DNA from: Flaccisagitta enflata
Taxonomy: Eukaryota; Chaetognatha; Sagittoidea; Aphragmophora
Assembly (NCBI GenBank): GCA_965153355.1
Contig: OZ231126.1
Span: forward strand, 76,136,001-76,200,000
Length of the DNA stretch: 64,000 nt
Direction: 5' to 3'
This document shows, one piece after another, positions 1 to 45,255 of the stretch; within the stretch, counting starts at the first letter, position 1; each line of letters opens with the position of its first letter. Both the position numbers and the translations under genes were made by a program. Under the pieces are notes generated by a model. It saw only the letters and a program-made list of their open reading frames with translations. It did no database searches and was not told the DNA's origin.

Positions 1-497
1 GAGAGCAGGGCAGCGGCCTCTAAGGGCCTATGTCCTGTAGGACACAGGGGTGAATTTCCAGATGTCCTGAGAAGGAACATTTTAGGCTTTTGGGGCTACT
101 TTCCTTGTTATTCAATGAGAACATTGAATTTTTTTCCATTTCATTGTCAATTTTCCATGTTATTCAATCTGAATTTTGCGTTTATTTCAAAATTTTGTCA
201 ATTTTCTATGTTATTCAGTAGGGATTTCCCACATTTCTACCTTATTTAGAATTTTCCATGTTATTCAATGGGAGTTTCAATTTTTTTTCATTTCTTTATC
301 CATTTTCCTTGTTATTCAATGGGAATTTTACATTTCTTCAATTTTCCATGTTATTCAATGGGAACATGAGGCTCAGAAGCTTTGGCAAGGGGGGGGACGG
401 ATGGATGGACATACGTATGGACAGACGGACGGACGGACGGACATCTGGAGATTCACCCCTGTGTCCTACAGGACATTGGCCCTTTGGGGCCGCTGCC
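1..497. mobile_element. GCAGCGGCC-TIR element, copy A
   Basis: The left end gagcagggcagcggcctcta...gtcctgtaggacacaggggtg is inverted at the right end (cacccctgtgtcctacaggacat...ggccgctgcc). Inside are (tccatgttattcaatggga)n minisatellite units and a (GGAC)n run beside the right end. Confidence 0.75.
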
Positions 498-660
498 TAA
501 AAAAGAATGCATATTTCAACAGTAAAAAGGTAAAAGGATACATTTTACTTAGGCAGAAGTTTCAAGGGCTGTTGGTTATCAATCTGGCGAAAAAGACTAC
601 AAAATGGATTTCTCACCCAGGGTCTTATGATATGAAAAAATCATGTAGAGGATCAAAATA

Positions 661-1240
661 GGGAACTTTGCTGTTTATTCTGTTAAATTCAGCGGATTTA
701 GCATTCTTGCTCATGCTTGCTCATGCTTGCTCATGCTTGCTCACTTGCTCTTTTTTATTACCATAGAGGGTGTATGATATAAAATAAGCATGCGGAGGCA
801 AAAAATAGGGGATTTTGATGTTAAACCTGCTAAAATCAGCGGATTTAGCATACTTGCTCATGCTTGCTCATGCTTGCTCATGTATGCTCACTTGCTCTTT
901 TTCGTCACCATAGTCGATCTCATGTTGTCAAATAAGCATCAGGTGGACTTAAATAGGGGATTTTGATGTTAAACCTGTTAAAATCAGCGGATTTAGCATT
1001 CTTGCTCATGCTTGCTCATGCTTGCTCATGTGTGCTTACTTGCTCATTTTTGTCACCATAGAGGTTCTCATGATGTCAAATAAGCATGTGGAGGACCATT
1101 ATAGGGGATTTTGGCGTTAAACCCGTTAAAATCAGCGGTTTTAGCATGGTCATATAAAAAAGTGACCCTGCCCCCGCTAAAATCAACGGATTTAACATAA
1201 AAAATTTTTTGCCCCAATTTTGAGCCCCTTAGGGGCAGGG
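661..1240 (+). repeat. 148-bp tandem repeat with nested 10-bp repeats
   Basis: Four copies start at 661, 808, 956 and 1104 (aggggattttgatgttaaac, ...aatcagcggatttagca). The first three contain runs of the 10-mer tgctcatgct; the fourth has lost them. Confidence 0.88.
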
Positions 1241-1269
1241 AGTATCTGAGATCAATGTACCACCAAGGT

Positions 1270-2630
1270 GTGCTCACTTAGGGCCCCTAATGGGCAGAAA
1301 ATGAAAAAAATCCAAGATGACGTATTTTGAGTAAAATTGCATTATTTATTTTTTACTATATATACTATAGTAAATGTCCTGTTGAAACTGTTGAATTCAA
1401 CAAAATCAAGAGGGGTCCCGCTAATTCCAGCGGATTTGATGTCCGCCAGCTGCCTTAGCATAACATATAATATGACTTAGAATGACTAAGGGCTTAGAAT
1501 GACTTAGAATGACTTATAATGGCAATAAGAAAGGAGCTGTGAGCCCAAAGAGCTTAAAAACGCCAAGAAAAGAAAACAGGGACAGACCGACCAACTGACC
1601 AAGTGGGGCAAAGAGTTGCGTAGCACAAGACTAAAAACGCAAAGGACGCATCGATGGGTTGAATCTAGGCCTTGTAAGTAAAGCCACTGATGTATCAACC
1701 ATTTTGTCCTGTCAATTGCAAGTGAATGACCCTGATTGATACTGAAGACGACCACTTGAATCTTTTTAGTCGCGTTCAATATTCATTTTTCTTTTTAAGA
1801 TGCTTAAATACGGCCCCTGCCCACCAGCACGCGACTTGGGTAGCTGTACATTTGGCCTTGATAATGAACAAATGGATGAGTGAATGAACAAAAACATGAA
1901 TGAATGAATGAATGAATGAATGAGTGCCTGGACGAAGTCACAAAAATGGAAGTGGAAAGGCACGAGAGGTACATAACAGGGATGAAGAAATCATCCATTT
2001 CGCGTGATGGACAGGTAGACCGACAGACAGACATGAATTCTCATGGATGTGCAATTAATACTGTATTTATTAATACACACTACAGACTAATCTTGACCCA
2101 AAGCAGTCAGAAATCACGTTCATTTGCATTTGTAGGATGTTCCTGAGTGAGCCACTAAAAACAGTTAAATTCAAATTCCTTTTTTTACAAAGAAACTCAT
2201 TTATCTCCGCTACCCCTTGACCGATTCAGTTGAAATTTTACACAGAAAAACTACAAAAAAAAAGCCGTCGAATGAGCCCAATCCCAGCATCGTGGCTTTA
2301 TTAGAAGAAGAGATATGATTTTCTAACCATTAAAAAAATGCGACGATTTGAACCAAGAGCTTGCATTTTCTTTCTCCTCGTCAGACTGATTTTAAAAGAA
2401 AATTTGCTTTAGTAAAAACTTACCAAAGGGTGATTTGTGTTCCCTAAGCGACATGGAACGCTAATCCAACAATCACATCTATGGACGCTTACCCCTAGCT
2501 TACGCGGAATAAGAGACCGCCGTGTAGAAAATATTAACATAATAAAAATCTTTAAAAATTTCTGACCAAAGTATGCAGGCTGCTAAATCCAAAATGCTGT
2601 TAAATCAGGTGCCGACAAGGCAGTAGTCCG
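1270..2630. other. No gene seen
   Basis: AT-rich. Contains gacttagaatgac short repeats (1465-1520) and a (GAAT)n run (1890-1922). ORFs are short and without coding character. Confidence 0.6.
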
Positions 2631-2639
2631 CTGTACTTT

Positions 2640-2925
2640 TATTTATCCATTCATTCATTTATTCATTCATTCATTCATTCATTCATTCATTCATTCATTT
2701 ATTCATTCATACATTCATTCATTCATTGGTAAATCATTACTCATTCATTCATTCATTCATTTATTCATTCTTTTATTCATTAATTCTTTTATTCATTCAT
2801 TCATTCATTCATTCATTCATTCATTCATTCATTCATTCATTCATTCCTTCATTCATTCAATCATTCATTTATTCATTCATTCATTCATTCATTCATTCAT
2901 TCATTCATTCATTCATTCTTCCTTT
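2640..2925 (+). repeat. (ATTC)n microsatellite
   Basis: Near-continuous attcattcattc with scattered changes; all frames give Ser/Phe/Ile/His shadows. Confidence 0.95.
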
Positions 2926-3782
2926 CTTAGCTTCATATTTTTTTCTTTAGAAAAATGGCCAACGCCCCACTAAGATTTGCTAAAAAAACCTCATTTATCA
3001 ATACTCAATGATTCGTTTTTCGTTCATTCATTCATTTGTTTATTCACTCATTCATTCTTCCCACCTTTTTTAATTTCATTGTTTTGTATTTTTTCGGAGA
3101 CTGAATGGGCAAAGCCCCTTTAAAATTTGTAGAAAAAAAAATATTCTTGATATAAAGCAAACTTAATGATAATGTATTATAAATGGTCACCGCTTTCCAG
3201 CTGAGTGATTCTCATACCATGAATAGAAACAGTTAATTGAGAAAAAAATCGAAAAACGTTCATCGATTTTTTGAGTCCCTCGCTTGTGGGGATTTGAGGA
3301 AGTTGGAGGCATGACTAGGCTCTCCCAAGACTGGGGTTGAAATTGGTACAGGGTTAAAGAGGGAATTTTTTTTACACCTTCTGAAAAAAAAGCTGAACGC
3401 TGTCCGACCAATACTGAAGGAGTTATGAATCTTTTAATATTTTATCTCTTAACTTTTTCCATGTTTTTTTAAAAGACCAATATTTTTCATCAATCCTTAT
3501 TTAAGGTCATATGTAACATGAAAAATATAGTCAACATGTTATGTTGTGGTGCAGAACAGCGTCAAATTTGACAAATCTTTCTGTTCTGTGGTGGAATACA
3601 CTGCTATGCAGCGGAAATATAACAAAAACTAAAGTCTTATGCATGTTTAATACTCCCTAAATTAATTAAAGAATGGTTAACTGACAAATGGTATTGATCT
3701 CGCATCGGTAAAGTCGCAGCATACTTAGTGAAACAACAGAATTCTTTAAAAAGAATTGCACTGAAAACATGAGATGTTGCCA

Positions 3783-3925
3783 CGTAAAAAACCAAATCTG
3801 TCTCTGAATGCAAAATTTTGCATTTCTAAACACATGGCCTGTTTCTTAAAAGTGTTTAGACTGATGCCATGTTTTTCAAAATGCAAAATTTTGAATTCAG
3901 AGACAGATTCGGTTTTTTACGCGAG
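3783..3925. mobile_element. Small palindrome MITE
   Basis: cgtaaaaaaccaaatctgtc...aatgcaaaattttgcatt is repeated inverted as aaatgcaaaattttgaattc...gattcggttttttacg. Confidence 0.8.
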
Positions 3926-4189
3926 ACATGTCAATGCACAAGAATCAATTTTTATTAAAAATCCATTAATTTCGCATCCTTTTTTCTCACATTTCCTAAG
4001 CATATGGTACAGAAAAACGTTTTCCTATGCAAAAAATTGATGATTACCAACCACAAATCCTTTATCTCAATAAAAAATCATTGAATATATAAAATAAAGA
4101 ATATCGTATAAATCGTTTTGACATGTCAAATTTTGTATTCGTTTGCACTGTGACTTATACACATTGACTCTAATTCTTTTAGTGCTAAC

Positions 4190-4721
<532 letters not shown>

Positions 4722-4962
4722 AATGAATGGTTTAATACATGCACGAGACATAGAATTTTTTCCCCTGCATACGATTGGACAATCTGGTGGACTAACAGAC
4801 AAACGTAATTCAATCTTATTTAATTTTTCTGTGTTCTTCCACAATCAATTCTTTTCGTTTTTTCCTCCAATCGCCTTTTGTTTTCCACGGACTGAATGGG
4901 TGGAGGCTAGTGTTGTTTTTCCATCTTTAGTCTTTTGCAGATGCTGGGACCTCGATCCTCGA

Positions 4963-4963
4963 T

Positions 4964-5061
<98 letters not shown>

Positions 5062-5232
5062 GGTTGTATTCAGTTGGGCTTGTAGTAATTGCTGCATCGC
5101 CGTGTCAATGTGGAGATGTCCGTTTTCGACATCTGATATCCTTTTGTTTCTGATCGGCAGGAGGAAATCTCCTGTGTGCCCAAAGTGGGTCGCTCCATTG
5201 GTCCATCGCCAATGTCCATCTTGATATACTTC

Positions 5233-5325
<93 letters not shown>

Positions 5326-5571
5326 CTGCAATCCATCTTCCTTTATTCATCGCTAAAGAGCAGTTGTTGATGATGTTGTTGATCATGCTGATATGGGCCA
5401 AACACTCCAACCAGAAATGAGTAAAATGGTTGAATGGATGAGAGCAGTGGATTAGTTGCCATTGACCCAACAATATACACTAAAAAACGCATATCTATGC
5501 CCACCTGGAGGAAATCTGCTGTGGTCTATTGCCAACATCCATCTTGATGTAGTTGTTGTTGTTGTTTTTGA

Positions 5572-5604
<33 letters not shown>

Positions 5605-5680
5605 CGTTGTTGTTGTTGTTTTGTTTTTGTTGTTGTTGTGGTTGCTGTTTTGTTGTTGTTGTTGTTGTTGTTGTTGTTAG

Positions 5681-5711
<31 letters not shown>

Positions 5712-5723
5712 GCCATGTTGTTA

Positions 5724-5754
<31 letters not shown>

Positions 5755-5775
5755 ATTGTTGTTGTTGTTGTTATG
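4963..5775 (+). repeat. Three (GTT)n arrays
   Basis: 4963-5061, 5230-5324 and 5548-5772. The first two are followed by related unique sequence (ggaggaaatctcctgtgt / ggaggaaatctgctgtgg), so the block is partly a tandem duplication. Confidence 0.92.
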
Positions 5776-5852
5776 TTTCTTGCAATTGTGGCTGTTACTT
5801 TTATTGAGGATGCTTCTACAACAGCTTCTAAAATTTGCTGTCCTACAGCGCT

Positions 5853-6975
<1,123 letters not shown>

Positions 6976-7995
6976 AGAAAGACAATGAGAGAGACTAAGG
7001 AAAAATGAAATGAGGAGAGACAAGGAACTGAAAAAAAAACTAAAACAAGCCTTTCGATTTTTTTCCAGTCGGCAAAAGCCGCCATTACTGGTTGGAGTGG
7101 GCTCAATTTGGGCATTCTAATGAAACGTTATTTCCAAGCACTTTTCATGTTCCATTTGCACATGAAGAGCCCAATCTCATTGGAAAATCGATTTGGACTA
7201 GATCCAGGCACTCTGTCATCAATGCTGTAGTTGAATAGAATGACAATTGAAGAAATCTTTTTTAATTCTGTACAACAACAATTTAGGTCAAATAAATTCA
7301 ATTTAGGTCATTCTAGGTCAATTTAAGTCATCTTAAGTCATTTTCGGTCAATTTAAGTCAATTTAGGTCATTTTAAGTCATTTTAGGCTGTTTTGAATCA
7401 TCTTAAGTTATCATAAGTGAAAAAATTCATTAGCCATGTGGTTTTGCAATTAAGTAATTGTGTAAGTCTGGTACGCGACTTATAGGTGTTGGCCTTATTT
7501 TAGGTATGATAGGTGGATGAGAAAAGACTATTGAAAATGTTGTTCCTTCACAGGTTCTTGCGTTCAGCTGTGTACGAGAAGAGATTTGATTTGTTCTTTC
7601 ATTTGTCTTTAGTCGCGTGCACGCGACTCTACAACCCAATCTGTCCATCTGTCGGTCTGTCGGTCCGTTGGTCTGTCGGTAACGCTTTGCTCTTTTGTCG
7701 TTTTATGTCATTTTAAGTTATTTAAAGTTAACTTAAATCAATTTACATTTAGTCTCTTAGTCTTATGGTCTTTTAGTCTTTTAATCTTTTGGTCTTATGG
7801 TCTTGACAACCGCACGCGACTGTAAGGGGTTGGCCTTGTTTAAACGCGTCCTCGCATCTCAATAAGAGGCTTTATCCGTCCGTGTTTTCCGTCCGTAGGT
7901 CCGTACGTCATTCCATCCATACGTTAGTCTGTCTGTCTGTCCGTTTCTCCGTCCGTCTGTCCGTCCATCTATCCGTCCGTCCGTCCGTGGCGTTT

Positions 7996-7999
<4 letters not shown>

Positions 8000-8054
<55 letters not shown>
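8000..8054 (+). repeat. (CT)n after (GTCC)n
   Basis: ctctct array preceded by a degenerate gtccgtccgt run at 7870-7990. Confidence 0.92.
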
Positions 8055-8057
<3 letters not shown>

Positions 8058-8291
8058 CCTGTCTTCCTCTCTTGCACTAGCGTGATAACAAGCTCAGTGG
8101 CAGGAATAAAACGAAAAGGACGCATCTATAGGTCGAATTCCGGCCTTATTCGTTCAGCTGAGCTGTGGATGAATAGAGATTTGATTTATTCTTTCATTTG
8201 TTTTTTCGTTAAGCTGAGGACGAAAAGAGATTTGTTTTGTTCTTTTATTTGTTCTTTCATTTGTTCTTTCATTTGTTCTTTGATCCAGTTG

Positions 8292-8731
8292 TACACGCTG
8301 TATTTTGTCTAAGAACACTGTTTATAAGAACATCAGCCTCAGATATGGTGAAAAAATAAGTACATCTTAAGAACATGCCCAGGCTCAGATTTTTGCCCAA
8401 ATACATTCTAAAGTACGCTTTTACATGATTTTTTGAGGAAACAATGAAAAAACGTTGAACAGAATCCTCTAACCTAAACAATTCAACCAATTACTTTCAT
8501 CATTTACATTTTTGTTTAATTTATTGACTTAATATTAACAAAAATTGTAAAGACTGAGAATAAAATATATTCATTTCATTGAGTATGACTAGTTAGCAAC
8601 TATGATAAAGAACTTTCATGCTCCAAAAAATAAGAACGGGTTAAGAACATTTGAGGCTGAAAATTAGCAAAAAATAAGAACGCTGAGCCTCACTTTGAAA
8701 AACTGTGTTCTTATAAAAAATACGGCGTGTA
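8292..8731. mobile_element. TACAC-TIR MITE copy 1, TA target
   Basis: Ends tacacgctgtattttgtcta and its inverse tacggcgtgta. It sits in a tandem array whose other unit (near 8770) reads gatccagctgtagacgag: the empty site with a single TA. This gives a Tc1/mariner-type TA duplication. Confidence 0.82.
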
Positions 8732-9272
8732 GACGAGAAGAGATTTGATTTGTTCTTTCATTTGTTCTTTGATCCAGCTGTAGACGAGAAGAGATTCGAT
8801 TTGTTCTTTCGTTTGGCGCCGAATGTCCTCGATTTTCTCGAAAAGAAGACGAACAAAAACAAATTGCAACAATCTCTTCTTCAAATCGGATTCGTCGGTG
8901 ACGTACAGGTTTTTTTTTCGAGCACGCAAATGTACAACCCGTTTTGTTCGTCGGTCCGTCCATCAAACTTTTCTCTCTTTAGTTTTACTTTTTTTCGGCG
9001 TTTATAGGCGGTTGTTGCATTACTGCCCAAATGCATGACTAGCCACCACCCCTGCCCGACCGCAAGCGACTTGTTTTTGCTTGTCATACTAGCACAAGGA
9101 GACGTAGCTGCCTATGTTTGTTCGCTCAGTATTCCGGAAATAATTGAAAAGAGATAGCCCGCAAATTCTTCACGGCAAAGGCGTGAATAGTATACACCAA
9201 CAACAGCGTTTCTTAGGTCTCTAGTTTAGTGAACAATCTCTTTCCTTAAATATTATAGCGCGATTGATATCA

Positions 9273-9276
<4 letters not shown>

Positions 9277-9360
<84 letters not shown>
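9277..9360 (+). repeat. (CT)n
   Basis: 84 bases of pure CT followed by oligo-T. Confidence 0.95.
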
Positions 9361-9368
<8 letters not shown>

Positions 9369-9554
9369 TTCAGTTACAAAAAGAGCAGAGAAATTCTCTG
9401 AAAACCTCACAATTGACTCACCAAAGAATCTCAATGACAAACCGCTACTCAGACACAGATTGTCGCAGAGAAAGCTAAGAATGCCATCCAAAAGCAAAGA
9501 TATGACACATGCCTGAATAAACCTCAGCATTAGCTTGTACCTTAATGACTAAAA

Positions 9555-10140
9555 GCAATAAAATTAGAATTCTACAAGTAGTTCTTGTTGTGGGGCTGTC
9601 TTGGGCTTCCAATGACACCAAGTTTGGTCTGAAAAATTTGCATCTTGCTGTCCGCGCCTTACCTTCAGCCTATAGAAAACCAAAAATTTCAAAGTGTTTA
9701 AATCTCTGTTTTGACTGCAGATTTGAAATCTGCAGAAAAAACTGTTAATTGAAAGTGCTTTCCTTTTTTCAATATTCCCTTGGGATCATAGTCAAAATTC
9801 ATGTTAAAGATATAATAAAAAGGTAAGTTCGGCGATTTTATATATAAATAAAAGAGAAAGGTAAGTTTTGCTAACTTTGACGCTTATTTTGAGCACCTTC
9901 TAGTTGGAATATTGAAAAAAGGAAAGCACTTTCAATTAACAGTTTTTCTTGCAGATTTCAAATCTGAAGTCAAAACAGAGATTTAAGCACTTTGAAATTT
10001 TTGGTTTCCCATAGGCTGAAGGAAAATTCAAGGTAAGGCGCGGACAGCAAGATGCAATTTTTTCAGACCAAAATTGATGGCATTGGAAGCCCAAGACAGC
10101 CCCACAATAAGAACTACTTGTAGAATTCTGATTTTATTGT
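9555..10140. mobile_element. Fold-back element with about 220-bp inverted arms
   Basis: Left arm 9555-9775 (start aaattagaattctacaagta) is repeated inverted at about 9915-10140, with similarity well above 85 percent by eye. A 140-bp spacer carries two aaggtaagtt motifs. It abuts the LINE fragment at 10144. No coding capacity is visible; non-autonomous palindrome. Confidence 0.8.
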
Positions 10141-10143
10141 TTA

Positions 10144-10795
10144 TTGTCATTTCGGTACAAGCTACTCAGCATGGAATATACTCAGCTGTTGGGTGGACCG
10201 ACTAATGCGCAAAAGCTAAGCTTAGCATGGCTTGAGAGGGCTCACATGACCCCACAATCGGAGGCCTATCTCATGGCCGCCCAAGAGTTCGCTCTGTTCA
10301 CCAGGTGGCACGAGCGTAATATCTTGAAGAAACAAATTGATGAATGCTGAGTCTGTCATGCTAAACCTGAAACCATGTCCCATATCTTATCAGGGTGCGA
10401 TATCCTCGCAAAGAAAGAATACCTTGATCGCCACAATGGGGTTGCACAATACATCCAGCATGCCATATGCCATAACTTTCAGATCCATACTTGGGCAAAA
10501 TGGCACACACACAAACCACCTGCAGTGATTGCATTGAAAAATGTGGAAATACTGTGGGACATCCCCATTGCAACAGAGAGGCCATGTGTATTTAACCGCC
10601 CCGACATAGTTGTCCGGGACAAACGAAACAAGTAATTATATTATTGATGTATCCTGCCCTAATGATATTAACGTTATCCAAAAGGAACAAGAAAAAAATT
10701 ACGAAGTACAATGGATTAAGAACGGAACCTTGTTGAATGTCATCAGTGGGATGAATATGGTGTCTATTGATTTTGAAAAGTACAAAAACTAACTC
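10144..10795 (+). mobile_element. Decayed LINE ORF2 C-terminal fragment with zinc-knuckle motif
   Basis: Frames read CHAKPETMSHILSGCDILAK, YLDRHNGVAQYIQHAICHNF, ILWDIPIATE, NRPDIVVRDK and, after a frameshift near 10630, YIIDVSCPNDINVIQKEQEK. This is the post-RT region of a non-LTR element with a Cys-x2-Cys-His-Cys knuckle. A stop at 10348 and the frameshift show it is inactive. Confidence 0.75.
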
Positions 10796-11004
10796 CCAGC
10801 CGACATATCTACAGTCATGTACCAAAATTGCGCTTCTTGGGAGTGAAAAGATATTCCTCTCAAGAAAATGGAGACAAAGAATCACCTTTCAGAACGGGAT
10901 GTTCTGCGGGATTCGCGTCCAGAAACGGATAAACTGGACGTCTACCATGAGTCGTTTCGAACTTCCGCGATGCAATGAAAAATCCTCTCTCTTTCTCTTT
11001 CTCT

Positions 11005-11061
<57 letters not shown>

Positions 11062-11070
11062 CTCCATCAG

Positions 11071-34506
<23,436 letters not shown>

Positions 34507-34587
34507 TTTGCATACTCGATGCAGCTCAAATGTTAATTATAATCAATACTTAGATGTAAATTGTTGTTTTTAAATGCATTTATAAAA

Positions 34588-41457
<6,870 letters not shown>

Positions 41458-42046
41458 GCTTCGTTGATCCGAACTAAAAAAAAAAACAAAAAAAAAAAAA
41501 AACAATCCAACAAACGAACAAACAAACAAAGAATTTACAACACTCAGAGTTTAAAGTGATACTATTTTTTATGTCTATTTTCCTATGGTTTGTTTTTTTT
41601 AGTTTTGCTTTTTTTTTTTTTTTTGTGACGTGTTATTTGAGATTCTTGTTTCCAATCCAATGGCGAAAATCCTTCAATTAACCATGGAAGAGTTGCCGTG
41701 GTGACCAAAAGCAAGGAAACCAGAACCTGAAAATGATATCGATTTCTTTTCCTCCTTTCTTTCTTCCCTGAAAAGTCACGGTAATTTCTCCTTTGAAGCT
41801 TGATCCTCGTTAACATTTTGGTCAAACATGCAAACCTTTTTGCTGACTTTTCATCGGCAGGTGATTTCATTTTCTTTCTCTCATCGAACTGCCGGAACCT
41901 TACCAAACCGGGTTAACCCTCTCCCCCATCCATCCTTCCCACGCCTCAATATAGTCGAACGTTTCTACTAGTAAGATATTTATTTACACATGCACACACA
42001 CACACACATAAGTGTATGGCGCGGAATCTCAAAGGGCCGTTGGCAA

Positions 42047-42281
42047 GCTGTTTTAAGCTGTTTGAACTTGAACTTGAAGTCCTACAGAGCTTCAAGCCCG
42101 ATAGAGTTCATTACTAATTCAGTCTTTCCCAATCTTAAATTACATTCTCAGATAAAAAATGTTTTAAAGCTGTTTTAAGCTGTTTGAACTTGAACTTGAA
42201 GTCCTACAGAGCTTCAAGCCCGATAGAGTTCATTACTAATTCAGTCTTTCCCAATCTTAGATTACATTCTCATTTAAAAAA
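42047..42281 (+). repeat. 122-bp tandem duplication
   Basis: gctgttttaagctgtttgaa...tacattctca occurs twice head to tail (42047, 42169) with very few differences; a recent duplication. Confidence 0.92.
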
Positions 42282-42481
42282 TGACAGCCAAATTTGATAG
42301 AAAGACACACACTCTCTCTTTATTCCCCAAAGAATGCTTTTTTTCTTCCTGTTTTACTTTTCTTTCCGCATTTTTTCATTTTTTGCCTTCATTTTTTACA
42401 TAGGCTTAAGTCCGACAGGGGTGTAAGTCTGACAAACAGGGACGTCGGCCGACGTCCATGACGTCCCTCGCCGTACACCCA

Positions 42482-42634
<153 letters not shown>

Positions 42635-43334
42635 CACACGACGTAAGGTGATGCCTGCAACCATGCACATCCCTAACCAGAACCGACCACATGCTGAGCT
42701 CCCATTCATCCTCTGAGGTTTGAGCTATGGCACTCGACGCACGTCAAGATCATGACGATATAAATAAGCACGACAACGAGCAATGGGATCTGAGAGTGAG
42801 TGAGTCATCCTCATTTCTCAAGTCTCGAGATTTGCTGTGTGTTGCGGTCTTGAGTCGGAGGGGGGGGGGCTATCACGTGAGACTAGAGTTAGGGTCGAGC
42901 TCTCGATTATTCTAGGTCGTTGCTTTTTTGCTCTTTTTGATATGTGATGTGTGATGTATTATGACAAGCAGCGGCGTAGGAGAGCTAGATTTTTTAGGAC
43001 TTCCACCCTTTAACTAGTGTCCGACAGATTTGGTGTCCCAACAGGAACTAAATTGTAATTTTTACTTGTTAGCTGTATAAAAATATTGATTTCTATTATA
43101 CTTTTGTAAAAAATCACATAATTCGGATCTGTTTGTCAATTTCAATCTCTAAGCTCATTTAAGCTTGTAAGTTAATTTGCTTCTATGAAAGCACATATAT
43201 TTTTCTGTTTCTCTATCAGTTTGTCTGTGTTGGTCTACCTTTCTATCTGTATTACTTGCTTACTTTTTTCTTTTTCCTCTGTTTTCAATCTATTTTCTTT
43301 TTGCTCTCTACTTTTCAACTTTTTCGATGTGTTT

Positions 43335-43535
43335 CTATCTGTCTGTCAGTCTCTGTGTGTCATTATCTGTGTGTCAGTCTCTGTGTGTCAGTCTCTGTCT
43401 GTCAGTCTCTGTCTGTCAGTCTCTGTCTGTCAGTCTCTGTCTGTCAGTCTCTGTCTGTCAGTCTCTTTCTGTCAGTCTCTTTCTGTCAGTCGCTTTCTGT
43501 CAGTCTGTCTGTTTCTCTCTCTCTCTCTCTCTTGA
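43335..43535 (+). repeat. (TCTGTCAG)n / (CTGT)n
   Basis: About 18 units of tctgtcagtctc. It is flanked by tttggtgtccc(g/a)aca motifs at about 43029 and 43541, giving a weak element-like frame. Confidence 0.9.
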
Positions 43536-44456
43536 AAAATTTGGTGTCCCGACAACTTTGGTGTCCCGACAACAGGGACTTCCATGGAAGTCCTGGAAGT
43601 CCCTCCTCCTACGCCGCTGATGACAAGTGATACAGACAATGTGATACAGACATTCCGACATGCAGTGAGATTGGAGTGGGTGGTGTGTCGCGCAAGCTCT
43701 TTAGGGCAACATGAGTGGATGAGATTGAAAGGACCTTCATAGTCGTAAGTGCGATCTTGGTCGATAATCGATATGATGGGTTTTGATGTCAGGGGACGCA
43801 GGCTCGTGTATGATTTTAGTGATATGCATTCCTTGAGGTTGACAAGAACAGTATGAGAGCTCATATTCTCGCCCAATTACGTAAAAAGAACTCGTTTTGA
43901 GACTTTTTTTTGCATGCATGCACGCTCTTATTTTTGCCTTTTTGGTTCACATATAACTTTGATTTCGTTAATCACGTGATCAGTTAACACATGACACAAT
44001 CGCCCCCTCAATGAGTTGCTCCATCCCTCACCAACCCTCTCAGTCCGTAATTTCCATATATTGAGTCATATTTCTTTCCGAGGGTCTCGATGGTCACGTG
44101 ACTGCGTGTGAGAGCGACAGTCATGAATGCGAAATCGCCAAAGATCGTGAATGTGGGTCGGGATTATGAGTGCGTTCATGTTGCGGAAAGGAATGGAATC
44201 ATAAATTTGTAAGCACAACTAACTGCGTGAACGCGCTCGGGACTGTCTCGCTCGAAAAGTGCCAACTTGGATGCGTTTGTGCTATGAGGAAATCTATCAC
44301 AATAGCAACTACCACCGTGAACGCATTCCCTGCAGATCACATGCTGAGCATGAATGCCACATGTGTCATTTTTGCATCTTCAATGGGAAAATAGAAAGAA
44401 CTCTCGATGCTCGACCCAGCAAATGTCGGCCGATCAACAGTCGTGTTTTACGGATG

Positions 44457-44471
44457 CTCTTTTCTTTCTTC

Positions 44472-44554
<83 letters not shown>

Positions 44555-44606
44555 TATTTATTTTCCTCTTTCTTTCTTTCATTATTTCTCTCTTTCTTTC
44601 TTTCTC

Positions 44607-44669
<63 letters not shown>

Positions 44670-44789
44670 CTGCCGATCAACGGTCATGTTTCACTGATGC
44701 TCTTTTCTTTGTTTCTTTGTTTCTTTGTTTCTTTGTTTCTTTGTTTCGTTGTTTCTTTGTTTCTTTCTTATTTTCTCTCTTTCTTTTTT

Positions 44790-44845
<56 letters not shown>

Positions 44846-45130
44846 TCATTTTTGTCTTCTGTTCTTTCCGGCTTTCTTTCTTTCCGGCTTTCTTTCTTTC
44901 TTTTTTTGCTTTCTTTCTCTCTTTCTTTCTTTTTTTCTTTCTTTCATTCTTTCTTTCTCACTTTGGTTCTTTCATGACACTTTTTATTCGTATTTTTTTT
45001 CTTTCTTTTCGTCTTTCTTTCTTCATGTCTTTCTTTCTTCCCTCCTTTTTTCTTTCTTTTATACTATTCTTTCTTTCCTTTTTTCTCTCAATCTTTCTTC
45101 CTTGATTCCCTTTTCTTTTCTTTTATTTGT
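44457..45130 (+). repeat. 670-bp (CTTT)n array
   Basis: Interrupted by a duplicated unique segment (gccgatcaac-gtc-tgtt at 44437 and 44671), showing that array and flank were duplicated together. Confidence 0.95.
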
Positions 45131-45190
45131 CTTGATGTCTTCACTTTAGTTATAATTACCCCAAGCATGAAAATTGTGACAGCTTTGTCT

Positions 45191-45196
<6 letters not shown>

Positions 45197-45254
<58 letters not shown>

Positions 45255-45255
45255 T
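45197..45255 (+). repeat. (CT)n(CA)n
   Basis: Compound dinucleotide repeat 350 bases before the candidate promoter. Confidence 0.95.

Noticed and set aside
44259-45149. Poly-Phe/Leu/Ser ORF of 296 codons
   Set aside because: (CTTT)n microsatellite; no start context, domain or splice support.
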